Counted from the stretch's first letter, positions 39,460 through 51,714 are shown. The stretch is 64,000 bases of DNA from Rhizophagus clarus (GCA_015698045.1 BLAL01000356.1:682001-746000); one strand, 5' to 3'. The notes: generated by a model from the letters alone, not told the origin. Numbers and translations are program-made.

Positions 39460-39809
39460 TCAGATAAAAAATATGATCAGTATGAAGTAAAAATTGTTCT
39501 TTTTACTTGACCATGCTAGTTTCCATACAATAAACTTTTAAGTAATATCTTCTATTAACTTTATTCCATAAAGGAATATCATTTTATTTTACTAAGAAAC
39601 CTTTATTTTTATAATGTTCTTTTTATCTGTAATCTAATTATCTTATTATTTTTCATATATGATTTCAATCTTTCATTAAGAAAAACTTATTATTTATTCC
39701 ATAAAGAAATAATTATTCTATAAAGGAATTTCTTTAACAATAACTTCTGTTACAACTTCACTTTTAACTTTTAATTTTTAAATAAATATAACTTTCCTCT
39801 TTATTTAAC
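39460..39809. other. AT-rich DNA with one inverted array-B core
   Basis: ATTATCAGATAAAAAATATG and ATCAG at 39465-39490 match the array core in the plus orientation, mirroring the array left of the palindrome. The rest shows nothing. Confidence 0.45.
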
Positions 39810-40340
39810 ATATTAGAATAAATTTTACAATTAATTAAAAATAGTATTAATTAAAATGCAATTTCCTTCCTTTAGTTAATTATAATTTTATAATATTATC
39901 ACTGACTCATATAAGATCATGTCTTAAGTAAAATTAATAATAATTTCTTTATTAGTAAACATAAACTTGACTGAAGGTTTTTTTTCATTTATAGGTTGTA
40001 TTTATATAAAATAATGTTTTACTAAACTAATAATTATAAGAAATATGAAAGAGTATTCTTCTTCTAAATATAATCGTTTATTTTCTTTTGTAATAATAAT
40101 TTATGAACCAATCCTAAATTATTTACTAATATCTATTGTACTGATTATAATGCTTAGTATTATAAAATATTACATCATTCCTTCCTTCTAACTATTTCTT
40201 CAACTGTTATTAAAAGAAAATATTTCTATCAAATTTTTACTACTATCTTTTTTAATCTAAAAATAAATAAAGTAAAAATAAAAATAAAAATAAAATCTAA
40301 ACTAAAAATAATTTGTACTTCCATTTGATTATATCATATA
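39810..40340. repeat. Dispersed repeat, copy 2
   Basis: Same order of landmarks as 6430-6980, including AGGTTGTATTTATA and a TGATTATATCAT end. It is diverged and non-coding. Confidence 0.4.
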
Positions 40341-40349
40341 CATCAGGAA

Positions 40350-40880
40350 ATTTTATAGGGTGAAAAATTGCATAAGTTTACGACTTTGTAAGTTTACGAA
40401 AATTTATAGTATAATATTTTGAAAAATTTCGAAATATTACATAAGTTTACAATTTCGTAAGATTTATATGATATTACAGTCAAAATATTATACAAGTTTT
40501 CAATATCGTAAGATTTACACAATATTACGGTTAAAATATTCTACAAATTTACGAAACTGTAAACTTGCGTAATATTACGGTTAAAACATTTTGAAAATTT
40601 ATAAGACTGTAAACCTGCGTAATATTACGATTGAAATATTTTAAAAATTTACGAGACTGTAAACCTGCGTAATATTATGGTTAAAATATTTCAAAAATTT
40701 ACGAGACTGTAAACCTGCGTAATATTATGGTTGAAATATTTCAAAAATTTATGAGACTGTAAACCTGCATAATATTACGGTTGAAATATTTTGAAAATTT
40801 ACGAGACTGTAAACTTGCATAATATTACGGTTAAAATATTTCAAAAATTTACGAAATTGTAAATCTGTGTAATATTACTA
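40350..40880. repeat. 50-base tandem array
   Basis: AAACCTGCGTAATATTA (or variants) recurs at exactly 50-base spacing at 40561, 40611, 40661, 40711, 40761, 40811 and 40861, with more diverged units to the left. Units alternate ACGAGACTGTAAACC with ATATTTxAAAAATTT. The left edge begins AGGAAATTTTATAG, shared in inverted form with 51960-51990. Confidence 0.9.
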
Positions 40881-41255
40881 TTCGATCGTTAAAGCTGCAT
40901 ATGCAGTAGAATGTATACAAGGGGCATATAATACTATTGAATAATCAAAAATAATATAAACATCTTTTCTATCCTTTTCTTTTAAGTTTGAGAAAGCAAA
41001 TTTATTTTTATTTATGAATTTTTTATTATTTACAATTTTTATGTTAAAAATTAAAGTAAATTCTAATTTTTATTATAACTTAATAAAAAAATACACATTT
41101 GATACTTGTTCGCTACTATTTAATAAAATAGTACTCAGGTTGTATGGCATGGACGTCAGTATTAGTCATAGTCCAAAAAAAACATGAGTCTCCAGCTGAT
41201 ATTTGGTATGAACTGAGCCTAGCTACTCACTTAATAAATAAAAAAATAAAAATAA
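40881..41255. other. Spacer downstream of the Myb/SANT-like gene
   Basis: Contains a short perfect palindrome (GCTGCATATGCAG, near 40900). No gene. Confidence 0.45.
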
Positions 41256-44200
41256 TTATCTTCTACGATACATAAGTAAATTTCTCCTTCTCCTACGATC
41301 ATCATGCGTAACTAAAATTGATCAAATTTATCAAATTTAAAACATGAACGTAAATATTAATTATAAATTTTATTATAGTATAATTACCCGACCTCTTCCA
41401 AAATCTCATTCTAAATTCGCGATAATATCTTTGGCTAGTATGCGTCCACAGCTGCTGTCCAGGATTTCCATTACGATAAAGGACATAGTTCTAAATATCA
41501 AAATCAATTTGAATATTCGATAAATACATTTAATTTATATGAATGTAATTTTATTTATTTACTTACATGGTAATCTCTGACGAGGCTTCTCCACTTTTGG
41601 CTGCACTGTTGCCCAGAAATCCTCGTACGAAATATTCTATTTATTCTGATTCAATTAAATGGATTAGTTAATTTGAATTTAAATTCTAACGATTTGCGCA
41701 CCTTTTTCTGCTGATCACTCTGTCCATTTTTTCTCAAGACAAACTTATCATATAAACTTATAGTTTTTCTATCTAAAATGTCCTTGCGCACCCCTCAAAA
41801 TGTTGCTCGAAGAGGTGGCAGTTTCCCTAATACTAATAGTAGAAGAGCCCACCGCCATAATAAAAGAAATAATAATACTAACTCTGATAACTCCAGCTCT
41901 GACGGTAAAAGCACCGCTCAGCAGAAACGAACTAGAACTCACTCCAAAACTACTATGGATGAAGACTACGTTACCGATACAGCGGCTGACGTTGGAGTAG
42001 ATGGTCTCTCTTCTCCTCCCAAAGAAAATAATACTGCTTCAACTTCTCCCTCCTCTCCTCCAAATAGTGCTGCAGCCTCCTCCTCTGCGCCCATCATCGA
42101 CGCGTCTAATGGCCTTAACGCGTCTATGCATGCCAGAACAACGACTTCTGCATTTCCCCCTAATGCGTCGCCTGATAAGGCTACTACTGATGATTCACCT
42201 GTTGATCAATTACCTATCCCGTCTCCCATCTTTTCCTTCAATAGAAATGATTACCAAGCTGCGGCCGCCCCTAACTTGGCCCCTAAAACTCTAAAAAATT
42301 TTCCTACAAATAAGGCATTAATCGATGCAGTTAACAACACCTTCCTGGAAATGTATGAATCGTACACTGGTAAAGCATGTATAACTGGTTCTGGTGATTC
42401 CAAGCGCCTCGTTATTCACTTCCAAACTATGGAGGCACGTGATGCTTGTATTGGTGCTGCACACCAGCAATTCCCTGACCTTGTATTCCATGCCCACGAT
42501 CCCAGGCAACTCTGGAGCAATGAAGATCTCTGGGCCATTCAGGTCACAGACATCCCCTTTTTCCTCACCAAAGATAATGTAGTATCTTACTTCAAGAAAT
42601 TCGGTAACATCGCATCCTGTCGAGTTTACTCCAGGAAAAATGCTAAAGTTCAACAAGCCTGAATTGTCTATGATTCTGCATAATCAATCGCCCGGTTTGA
42701 TACACAATGGGCGGTATATTGTTTCTCAACTTGCCTAAGAGTCACCCCATGTCACTACACAGTGGACCAAAAATCTTTTCACCGTGCGTTTGTCGCTACG
42801 CTCACCCAGTTGCCCCCTAATACTAAAGACATTAACTTAGCTCTCCTTATCAGAGAACTTGGTGCAAAAGCAGTCAACGTCCCTCTGTTTCTCAATTTCT
42901 ATAAGCCCAAAAGATGGGCCTACATCACTTTCCCCTCCCAGGAACTCATGGATGCCATGATGGAGCAACTCATCAGCTATCAAGGTCATACTTTACAATG
43001 GAATCTCCCTGATGACACTAACAAACTCTGCTACCGGTGTGGTAAGTTAGGGTATGCTCCCAGCCAGTGCCCACTTCGCCAACAATGGGGCAGAACCCAT
43101 GATCGAAACCCTGTAGCTGCTCTCCGAGAACGTTTCCACGTTGGACAGCCCTCTCGACCTAACGCTAATTCACGCTCACGCTCTCACTCGCGCTCACGCT
43201 TTAAAGGCCCTGACAACTCTCAATCCTCTCAGCGCCAGCAACCTTCATCTGCTAAGCCCAAAGCCACCAACCCCAACACTCAACGTAATCGCTCTAAATC
43301 TAATGATAAATGCGACCTTTCAGTCTCGTTCTCATCTGCTCTACACACTCCCCCCCTCTCTTCAGCACGCAATCAGCCACACTCCTTGTCCTCACAGGAA
43401 GCCAGTGAAATTTTATCCTTGCTAAAAGCTTTGCAGCAAGACATGGCTAATGTACGCGACCGCATTACTGCGCTTGAACTAAACAACTGACGTATGACTC
43501 GTATTGAACAGCATATTGGTCTACAACCTATGTCCTCCGTACCCAATACTGCACAATCTTCTGACATGAACATCGATCAGCCTGATGTTTCCAACTCTTC
43601 CTTCGCACAAGATTCTTCTCTTGGCACGCCACCTTCACATACTCTCAACCCCCTTTTACTTGATGTGGTCCCTGTGATATCTCATGTAAATTCCGCTCGC
43701 ACCTCATCCTTAGTGACTGTTACTCCTCCTGCTACCCTCCCTTCCCCGAAAAATACTAGCGATGAAATCCAGGCTATCAATGAAAAGCATTCAGCTATTG
43801 AAAGTAAAATGGACATGCTCGTAGCCTCCATTAGTGGCTTTATTGGATCAATTAATACCTCTTTTACCTCGAGCTCGGATAATACAGCCGGTTCCAATTA
43901 AACTCCTTCCTCCTTTCTTTTCCCCATCTAATGTATCATTGTGTTTTAATAATGGACAATAATTTTAATTATGATTTTTTCGTTCGTAACCCTCCCAACC
44001 CTATAGACATGGAAAATTTCTTCCTACAGGATTCTTTATTTTCTTCTACATCTACATCCCCTCTTCCCCCCAATTCCTTTAATATTTCATCTCTTAATAT
44101 TAATGGTCTCAAAACACACTCTCAAAATAAAATTGAACAATTACATAATTTTTTTTCTCTCAAACAAATATCCTTTGGTGGTGTCGTTGACACCCATTTA

Positions 44201-47200
44201 CATCCCAAACAAATGCACTTTTTATCAAAACGCCTCTCTAATTATACTGTTTTTTCTTCTTCTTTGGACACCTCACAACACGTCCGCTCTTCTGGCGGTA
44301 TTTCGTTATTCATTGAGAATTCTTTGGCTCCTCACGTTCACACCCACATTTTCCACTCCTCCCGCCTGCTTTCTATTGACTTATATTTCAAAGGCAACAT
44401 TAAGCTACGCATTTTTGTAGTTTACATACCCCTTACCTTGGATCAAGCCTTACGCGATACCACTATAGACTTGCTCATTCAAGCCCTCTCGGACACCAAG
44501 TGACTAGGCTTTCATCATGCCATCTGTGGGGATTTTAACATGCACTTAGATCAATTCTACCCTATCTTTTTCAATCAACCTCAAATTGCCTCCAAACGTA
44601 TCCATCGACTCTTTAATTTTCTTCTGAGCAGCAGTTATGTGGATTTCACTCCTGTCAATTTTTCTGGCTCTCTAGGCACTTTTCGTCATGCTGATATTAT
44701 CACTCGCATCGACTATATTTGGTCGTGCCCTCTTTTTAAATCCTTTTTACTTACCTTTATTATTTTTGATGCTTGTGATAGCTCTCTATCTGATCACAAT
44801 CCTGTCATCACTTATTTTGACTCTTCCCTTTTACATTCTTCTGTTAAATTAGCCCGTGCTCGATAACTCAAAAGACGCACATGCCGTGTTTTTCTCCTGG
44901 ACTCAGTCTCTCTGGCTCTGTGGGATGACTTCTCCGTCCATATTGATACTCGTTGTAATATACCTCCCACCACCTTTGCCTCTTGGCATATCAATCGGAT
45001 GTGTGAATATTTGCACTCTTCTATTATTGCCAGTGCAACTGCCGTTTTACCTTCACGCACGATCAGAAATGATCACACTCCCGAACTTCCCAAAGAATTG
45101 GAAACTCTCATACAACATTATCGTTTCCTTAATCAGGTTCTTCATTCTATTAGAATTTTGCGTAAACACCCGCATACCTTTTCCTCTTCACACGATCGTA
45201 AATGGTCTATTTACCTCATCCATTTGGGAAATATATTCCGCCTTTATAAGTCTTATTTTTCTACCATTCCTGTATTGCCCACAACTTTATCTTCTTGCCG
45301 GGCGGACAATTTTAATTATATTTATAACCTCTTATCTCAATCCTCTTCTTCATTAAGAGGTTTACACCTTTTGAAAGAAAAAGAATTCTAGGACTTCTCT
45401 ATCAAATCTCGTCTTGAGAAACGTGATATCAATTTTGACACTGACATTTCCTCTTTCATTAATTCAGCGCTTTCTCGTTCTCATCAGAGGATCGTGTTAG
45501 ATCGTGTTTTTATCGATCATCCTACTGCTTCTCGCCTGCTGACCGACCCATTGGATATTTCTGATGCTGTGGTTAATCATTTTCAGCACGCGGTTCCTAT
45601 TAAATCTACCCCACCTTTGCACGTATCTGCACTACCTGATAGATGGCAATCTGAGTATTCACCTATGGACTCAATTTTACCCGCGATCTATGATTCTCTT
45701 TTATCTCCCCCTACCTTAGAAGAGTGGTTAAGCACAATTTCCTCTATGCCTAATGGAAAAGCTCCTGGCCCCTCCATGATTACTTATGAAATGCTCAAAT
45801 ACCTTGGCCCTGCCACCAATGCTCTTCTTTTAATCTTGATCCGTAAATGTTTTACTTCCGCTGACATCCCAGATCTATGGCGCCAGGCTATGGTTTTCCC
45901 TATTCCCAAACTGCATGAATGGCGTTGTCAATTACAAAATACTCGTCCTATCACACTCTTGGAAGTTATACAGAAATCTTTTGTCAAACTTTTTTACAAC
46001 CGCTTATCTTCCATCCTCGCTGCTCATGATGTTTTCACCAGTGGTAATTTTGCTGGCCTACCTGGAGGAACTTGCCGTGATCCTATTATAACTTTAGAAT
46101 CTATTATTCATGATGCTAATTGCACCAACTCTCCTTTGTGGATCCTCTCCCAAGATATTTCTAAAGCGTTTGACTCTGTTCATCTTACTATGTTAAAATT
46201 CACTTTGGAACGTATTCGCTTGCCTGCCTCTTCCGTCCAGCTCATCTTGTCACTTTTTATGAATCGATCAAATCAGGTTTTCACTGCGCATGGTGATACT
46301 CCTTCGTACTGGGTCCGCATTGGTATTGATCAAGGCGAGGTGATTTCTCCACTCCTTTGGGTCATATACATTGATCCCCTCTTGTCTGTGTTAAAAAAAG
46401 AGATGTTGGATCCTTATGTCTTGCGACCTCCTTCGCTCCCTCAGTCGCCTCCTGTCGATGATTCAAATCTTGTAATTAACAATCTGGTTTTTATGAATGA
46501 TTCTACTCTTATTTCTTCGTCCAAAGCTGGGTTGGAACATATGCTCTCTATCACGGAAGAATTTTATGTGTTGAACAATACTTCTGCTAATCATCACAAA
46601 TATGTTTTGATATCAAATTCCTTACCCCTAACCACCACTTCGAATGTTTCCCCTGTGGAATTTAATTTGTCTTTGTCTTCTTTAAATAGTATTCCTTCTA
46701 TTTCTGTTACCCTTATTTCTATTACTTCTTCGTTTCAGTTTTTAGGGGTTTGGTTCAACATCAAAGGCTCTCGGGATTTTGTTAAAAAGCAGATTGCCGG
46801 TAAATGTAATTCCTTCGCCGCTACTCTTCGTCCAGCTAAACTTTCTGCTAAACAGGTCGTTTATCTCTACAATACGGTGCTCATACCTAAGCTCGAGTAC
46901 TGTATGCAAGTCATCCACCTCTCTGATAGGGATTGCTATACTGCTACAAGGCTCGTCCGCTCGCTGGTTAAACAAAAGGCCAACTTTTCTCGTGCTCTTC
47001 CCAATCCTATATTATATCTTTCCCAGGCTTTGGGATTGATTAATTTATCCTTCCATTTGACTCAATGTCATATTAATAATTTGTTTTTAATGGCTAATTC
47101 TTCTACCCTTTTTATTCAACGTTTATTTTTTTATAGATTAATGTTGATTCAATTTCAATTTTTGATTCCTGTTTCTCCTTTGATGGTGGCTGATTGGTCT

Positions 47201-50200
47201 TTGTGGTCCAATATGAATGCTTTTAAATATGATTATATCGCTTGCACTCTTGCTTCCATGGTCTCCACCCCCTTCCGTCTGCAACATGTTTCCCCCTCTT
47301 CATTGTCTCCGGACCTTACTCTACCTGGCCATACTCCTTTATATTCATGTATGAGACCTAATACTTTCAAGGCTTGCCTTAAGGTTCTCCGAAGACGTCA
47401 TCTGTACTATCTCTCGCAATTGATCACGCCTACTGGCTCCCATCTTATTTCTTGGACCGCCTATCAGACTGCTTACATTGCTCAGTTAGCTGATAAATAC
47501 GGTCGCTCTCTCCCGCACAAATGGTATCTGGATATTCAGGCTACTACTACCATTTCCGACTCTCACGATCGCTTATACGATCATTTTGTGTGTCTTCCCT
47601 CCGCTACTCCTGTTGTTTCTTTGGTTCCTGGTGTCACGGCTAATCAAAAGAATAGGCGTTGGCTTGTTTCCTTAAACGACAATACTGTTCCTCTTTTCGG
47701 CAAACAGCTGAGCGTTCAGCCTAAGAAAGATACTTGCATAATTGTTCATTGGACCTCTGATTGTCTTTCTTCTCCTGGTGATGTTATCCGCCTTCGTCTC
47801 TGCCCAGGTTGTGATGCTCATGTTCCCTTTCCTGCTGCTAATAAATACACTGCTGTTGAACCCTGGTGCACTTTCACGGTTTCTCTATTAAGGTCCTTGA
47901 TTCTTTCTACCAATTGTGAGCGCATTCAGCAAAATACTACGGATGTGGTTTTCCCCTATTCCTGGGCAGACCTCTGTAGTACGGTGGTTTCATATTACAA
48001 TCGTCTATCTATTCCCCCAGATTTATCTTCTTCCCTTCCAATGGTTGATAGTGATTCAGCAAGCCCTTCGCTTTTATGCAATTCGCCTGCACTCCCTTCT
48101 CCTGTTGTTCTCCCACCAGGTTCTCCTTACCGGTATTATACTGATGGTTCTCTTATAAACCTAGGTTCACCTGAGGTCTCGTTGGGTTGGTCTTGGGTCC
48201 AGATTGTTCCTGATGCTAGATACCTCAATTCTGTTGCTACTTATGCACATGGTACTATTCGTAATTGGCCTTCCTCCACTAGAGCTGAAGCTGCTGCGAT
48301 TTATGCTGCTTTAAGCATTACTCCAGATGATTTCATTGTTTCCATATATACGGATTCTCATGCCGCTGTTGATGGCTTACGTTCTTGCGCCTCTTCTACT
48401 TATACTAATAGCCATTTCTATTATAAAACCACAAACTTTGAGCTTTAGGTCTCTATAGAGTGTTGCATTCGCGTGAAACGTCTATCTGTTCTCCCTGTTA
48501 AAGTTAAAGACCACGATGGCAATTATTGGAATGAATTTGCCAATTCTCTCGCTAACTCTACACATCAGTCAGATGATGCTTTTCCCCTTCCCGAGGCCAT
48601 CATCTCTTCTTCATACAACGTCCGCCTGGTTTATGATGATGTCATTTGTGAATCCAATCCTAGGCGCCTTTTTAAAGTTTATTATCAGGCCACCTATATG
48701 CAGGACCTCTTATCACTTACACGTTTTCAGTTTACCTTTTGTCTAACTGATCGGAATGATTATCTCATTGACTGGGATCTTACCTGGTTCACTCTTAATT
48801 ATTTTCCAACTCACGATGCTTCCTTTCAAGCTCACCATGCCTCAAGGCATTACACTTTCAAATTTAAGCTTTTCCTCGACGAGTTGCCTCTCCTGGAGAA
48901 GTTAAAAATCACCTGACCAGATCTTTATATTGATCTATTGACGTGCTGTTCCTGCTGTAATCGCAAAGAAGATCTGATGCATCTCATCCTCTGCTCCAAA
49001 CGATGTAATGTTATGCATCAAATTTTACAATCTTACCAAAATCATTTGTTCTCCAAGCTCTGTGCTGCTGGTGAATTGGCTGATGTGGATCCCACTCCTA
49101 TGCTTAGGAAGCTCTCCTCTCTTTCTTGTTGGACTATTTCTTCCTCTAATTGGTCCTCATATGCCCTCATCCGGGGTTGTTTGCCCAGACTTTTTATTGA
49201 CTTGTTTGTTGAATTATCTATTCCTAGAATGTCAGCTATAAAGGTCGTAGCTGCGATTTACAATAACTTTATTCACAAGCTTAGAACCCGCATTTGGAAT
49301 TTGCGTACCTACGATAAAAGTAAATGGAAGGACGTGATGAACATTACTTTCAAATTGAAAACTACTCCTCGGCCGTCTAATTTGCCTGCCACTTTGTATG
49401 TGCCTTTCTCTTCATTACCTCATCCGACCCAACTCGTAACTTCACGTGACTCCAGAACTGATTGGTTTAAGAACTTGATAACTCAAGGTTTGCCATGGTA
49501 TAATCATTTGTCGGGTTTTATGGGTCGTCTAACGGTGCTACTTAATAACAGCTTTTGCAGGATGGGATGTCGATTTTTATAGTAGGCGTGTTATCCGTTA
49601 TTATGTTAGCATAGTTGCTTCTACTTTGGTTGGAATATATCAAGGGGGAAGATCTAGGGAAATTTAGTGTAATGCGATTTTTCTTTTTAGATTAATTTTT
49701 GTTACTTTATTTTTACTTAGGAGACTATATAGCTTTATTTTTAGTTAGTTTTATTTTATTTTGTTTTCTTTTTATTTGTTTTTTATAAATTGTATCGATT
49801 GAATAATAATTAATAAAGATAATGGCTACTATGCCGCGTTTGCCTTGAATTTAAATTCTTACGCTAGTTGAAATATATTAGTAGGTGGGATCCGTAGTTA
49901 TTTGCCAGAGATTCTTTTTCTTATAATAGTTTTAGCATTTCTTGCATGTAATTTTTTGGGAAACTATTTGTTCTTTGTATGTTACGCTCTTTTTATGCGT
50001 GTACGAGAAAGAAATTTCTCCTTAAGTCACTAACGGAATTGCAATAAAGTATGAAGCAACACGCTGTCTTTGCCTTGAATTTAAATTCTTTCTTAAAAAA
50101 ATTATAGATATTAGTCATATGAACCTATTGGCAACAGAGTCCCAAAAATTATAGCAGCTTCTACCATTAATATTGTGGTAGGCGCAGTTTCTGTCTTGGC

Positions 50201-50282
50201 GTATATCAACTAGCTCGTTCACTATAGCCCAGTTCCAATGGACGTTATAGTGGGAATGATGTGAACGTGTGTGGTGAGGCAT
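41256..50282 (-). CDS. Small Myb/SANT-like protein with LINE in its first intron
   Basis: Four exons on the minus strand: 50282-50125, 41636-41567, 41490-41388 and 41311-41256. They splice in phase to 128 residues without a stop. Exon 1 gives MPHHTRSHHSHYNVHWNWAI, then ELVDIRQDRN and SCYNFWDSVANR. Exon 2 gives RISGQQCSQKWRSLVRDYH. Exon 3 ends YYREFRMRFWKRS, and exon 4 is DDRRRRRNLLMYRRR. Intron 1 (AG/GTTCAT ... AATAG/A) is 8.49 kb. Removing the LINE, the truncated tail and duplicated target copies leaves about 87 bases, the normal size here. Layout and later intron positions match the genes at 1.6-2.2 and 22.3 kb. Probably DNA-binding (inferred). Whether an intron that large, with an antisense LINE, is still spliced is unknown. 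Confidence 0.65.
41673..41691. repeat. LINE target-site duplication, left copy
   Basis: TTGAATTTAAATTCTAACG here and TTGAATTTAAATTCTTACG at 49845-49863 match at 18 of 19 bases. A third partial copy (TTGAATTTAAATTCTT) lies at 50075-50090. Confidence 0.8.
41778..43901 (+). pseudogene. LINE ORF1 (gag-like, CCHC knuckle), three stops
   Basis: One frame of 708 codons with stops at 42660-42662 (TGA), 42681-42683 (TAA) and 43488-43490 (TGA), and no frameshift. The N-terminal ~170 residues are Ser/Thr/Asn/Pro-rich. Two RRM-like segments follow (near FLTKDNVVSYFKKFGNIASC and KPKRWAYITFPSQELMDAMM). A zinc knuckle sits at codons 418-431 (CYRCGKLGYAPSQC), in which the expected His of C-x2-C-x4-H-x4-C is a Tyr. 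An Arg/Ser-rich segment (SRSRSHSRSRF) and a short coiled coil follow. ORF1 proteins of this type bind element RNA. Confidence 0.8.
43931..49582 (+). pseudogene. LINE ORF2: endonuclease, reverse transcriptase, RNase H; five stops
   Basis: One frame of 1884 codons interrupted at 44501 (TGA), 44864 (TAA), 45389 (TAG), 48446 (TAG) and 48914 (TGA). APE-type endonuclease: SLNINGLKT, VVDTHLHP, ICGDFNMH, RIDYIW, SDHNPV. Reverse transcriptase from about codon 600: GKAPGPS, RPITLLEVIQKSFVKLF, DISKAFDSV, GIDQGEVISPLLWVIYI. Its active-site box reads FMND at about codon 855, where an Asp-Asp pair is expected. RNase H from about codon 1400: YYTDGS, STRAEAAAIYAAL, YTDSHAAV. The last acid position reads NEFANSLA rather than the usual ADxLA. 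A Cys-rich CCSCCNRKEDLMHLILC follows near codon 1672. The stops and the active-site change make it non-functional. Confidence 0.88.
49864..50074 (+). mobile_element. 5'-truncated LINE-like tail (or SINE) at the same target
   Basis: A 211-base segment ending AATAAAGTATGAAG...GTCTTTGCC, closely paralleling the LINE 3' end (AATAAAGATAATGG...GCGTTTGCC). It is followed by another copy of the target word TTGAATTTAAATTCTT. It has no coding content. It is probably an older insertion from the same or a related 3'-end family. Confidence 0.55.
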
Positions 50283-51714
50283 TATTAGATTAGATTTAAT
50301 TTTTATAATTTGATTTTGGGATGAGTAAAAATTTGGGTAGAAAGAAAGTCGTAAAATGTCACTTTAAATAAAATTTGAACAATACCTCTTTGGTTTGATT
50401 TTATTTCTCGTTTCAATTAAAATTTAATTTATTACACTCTCATCATTAAACATATTAATTAAATCTCATGCAGATATGGATTATCTAAATATAAATATCA
50501 TGATTAATAAAAAAAATCTTAGTTTGATTTTATATCAATATATCATATTTAAAAATAAAAACAATTATATTCTGATTAAATATTTTGCGTACATTTCTTA
50601 AAAAAATCATAAAAAAAATCTTGTACATCATACATACATGCAATTACTAAATATCATCCCCTTGTGATAAACAAAAAATTACGCAACACAAATTCAACAC
50701 AAATTTAACAAATTTAACAAAATTTGGCCAAAATTAATAATTTTTTACCAGAATTATCAACACAAATTGAACACAAATTGAACACAAGTTTCAGTCACGA
50801 TTTATCTATGTCATGCCCGCATTGTTGATAATAAATCTGCATGATATGATTGTGCATGATTGCATATACAGTATCGTATTTCTGGCAAATCAAAATTAGG
50901 CTGATCCTTACATGTGATTTAATCTGCACGCATTTTTTGTCCTATTTATTTTTTGTCTTTATTTTTTTGTTCAATATTTTTCTTTTCTTTATATTATTTC
51001 TTTATCCTTTTGTTCAATATTTTTTAATTATATATAGAATATTTACATATATTTCATAATTTACTATTGCTTTGCAGGTATAGAAATATTTATTTATTAA
51101 TAATAATTATTTCATTATTTTTTACTTCTTTTTTACTTTGTATCATAATACTGATAATAATATACATGTTTTCTTTATTTCTTTTTACTTGTACTTTAAT
51201 ACTAACGATCAATACTAACAATACTAATTATGTTTTTTTTACTCCTTTTACTTAATACTAACAACATGTTTATTTTTTATTTTGTCTCCTCTTTTTTTTA
51301 TTTTTAGTTTATTCTTTGCAGGTATAGAAATATTTGTTTACTAATACTAATTGTTTTAATACTAACGCGTTTTTTACTCTAATTGTTACTTTATATCATA
51401 ATACTAACAATACTATCTACGTTTCCTTTTTTTCTTTTACTTGTACTTTAATACTAATAATAATATCCATGTTTCTACTGTTTCTTTAACTCTTTTTACT
51501 CTAATATTAACAACACTAATAATACTAACAATATTTCTTTTATCTTTATATCTAATACCAACGTTACTATAGCTGTTTCTTTTCTTTTTACATCTAATTG
51601 TATCGTTACTCTTTCTTTTTTTACTTTTATATATTCTGTATATAGTAATAAATACTTGTAATTTTTATAATTTAATTCATATTATATCTAATAAAATATA
51701 CATTATATAAACTT
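50283..51714. other. AT-rich upstream region with ACTAACAAT-type tracts
   Basis: Upstream of the minus-strand Myb/SANT-like gene. 50690-50790 has short AACACAAATTxAACA repeats. 51060-51600 has degenerate TACTAACAATACTAA tracts and two copies of GCAGGTATAGAAATATTT. The hydrophobic ORFs here are low-complexity artefacts. Confidence 0.5.

Larger units (their letters stand above)
41692..49844 (+). mobile_element. Full-length LINE (non-LTR retrotransposon), 8.15 kb
   Basis: Bounded by the 19-base target duplication. It has a ~86-base 5' leader, ORF1 with a zinc knuckle, a 29-base gap, ORF2 with endonuclease, reverse transcriptase and RNase H, and a ~260-base 3' UTR. The 3' end has AATAAAG and finishes in TTTGCC rather than a poly(A) tail. 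Both ORFs keep one frame throughout but contain eight in-frame stops in total, so the copy cannot act autonomously. The APE-type endonuclease plus RNase H layout suggests an I/Tad-like lineage (inference). Confidence 0.85.

Noticed and set aside
50850..51255. Two hydrophobic plus-strand ORFs, candidate membrane proteins
   Set aside because: They are composed of T-rich low-complexity DNA and ACTAACAAT-type repeats, with no splice or start context.
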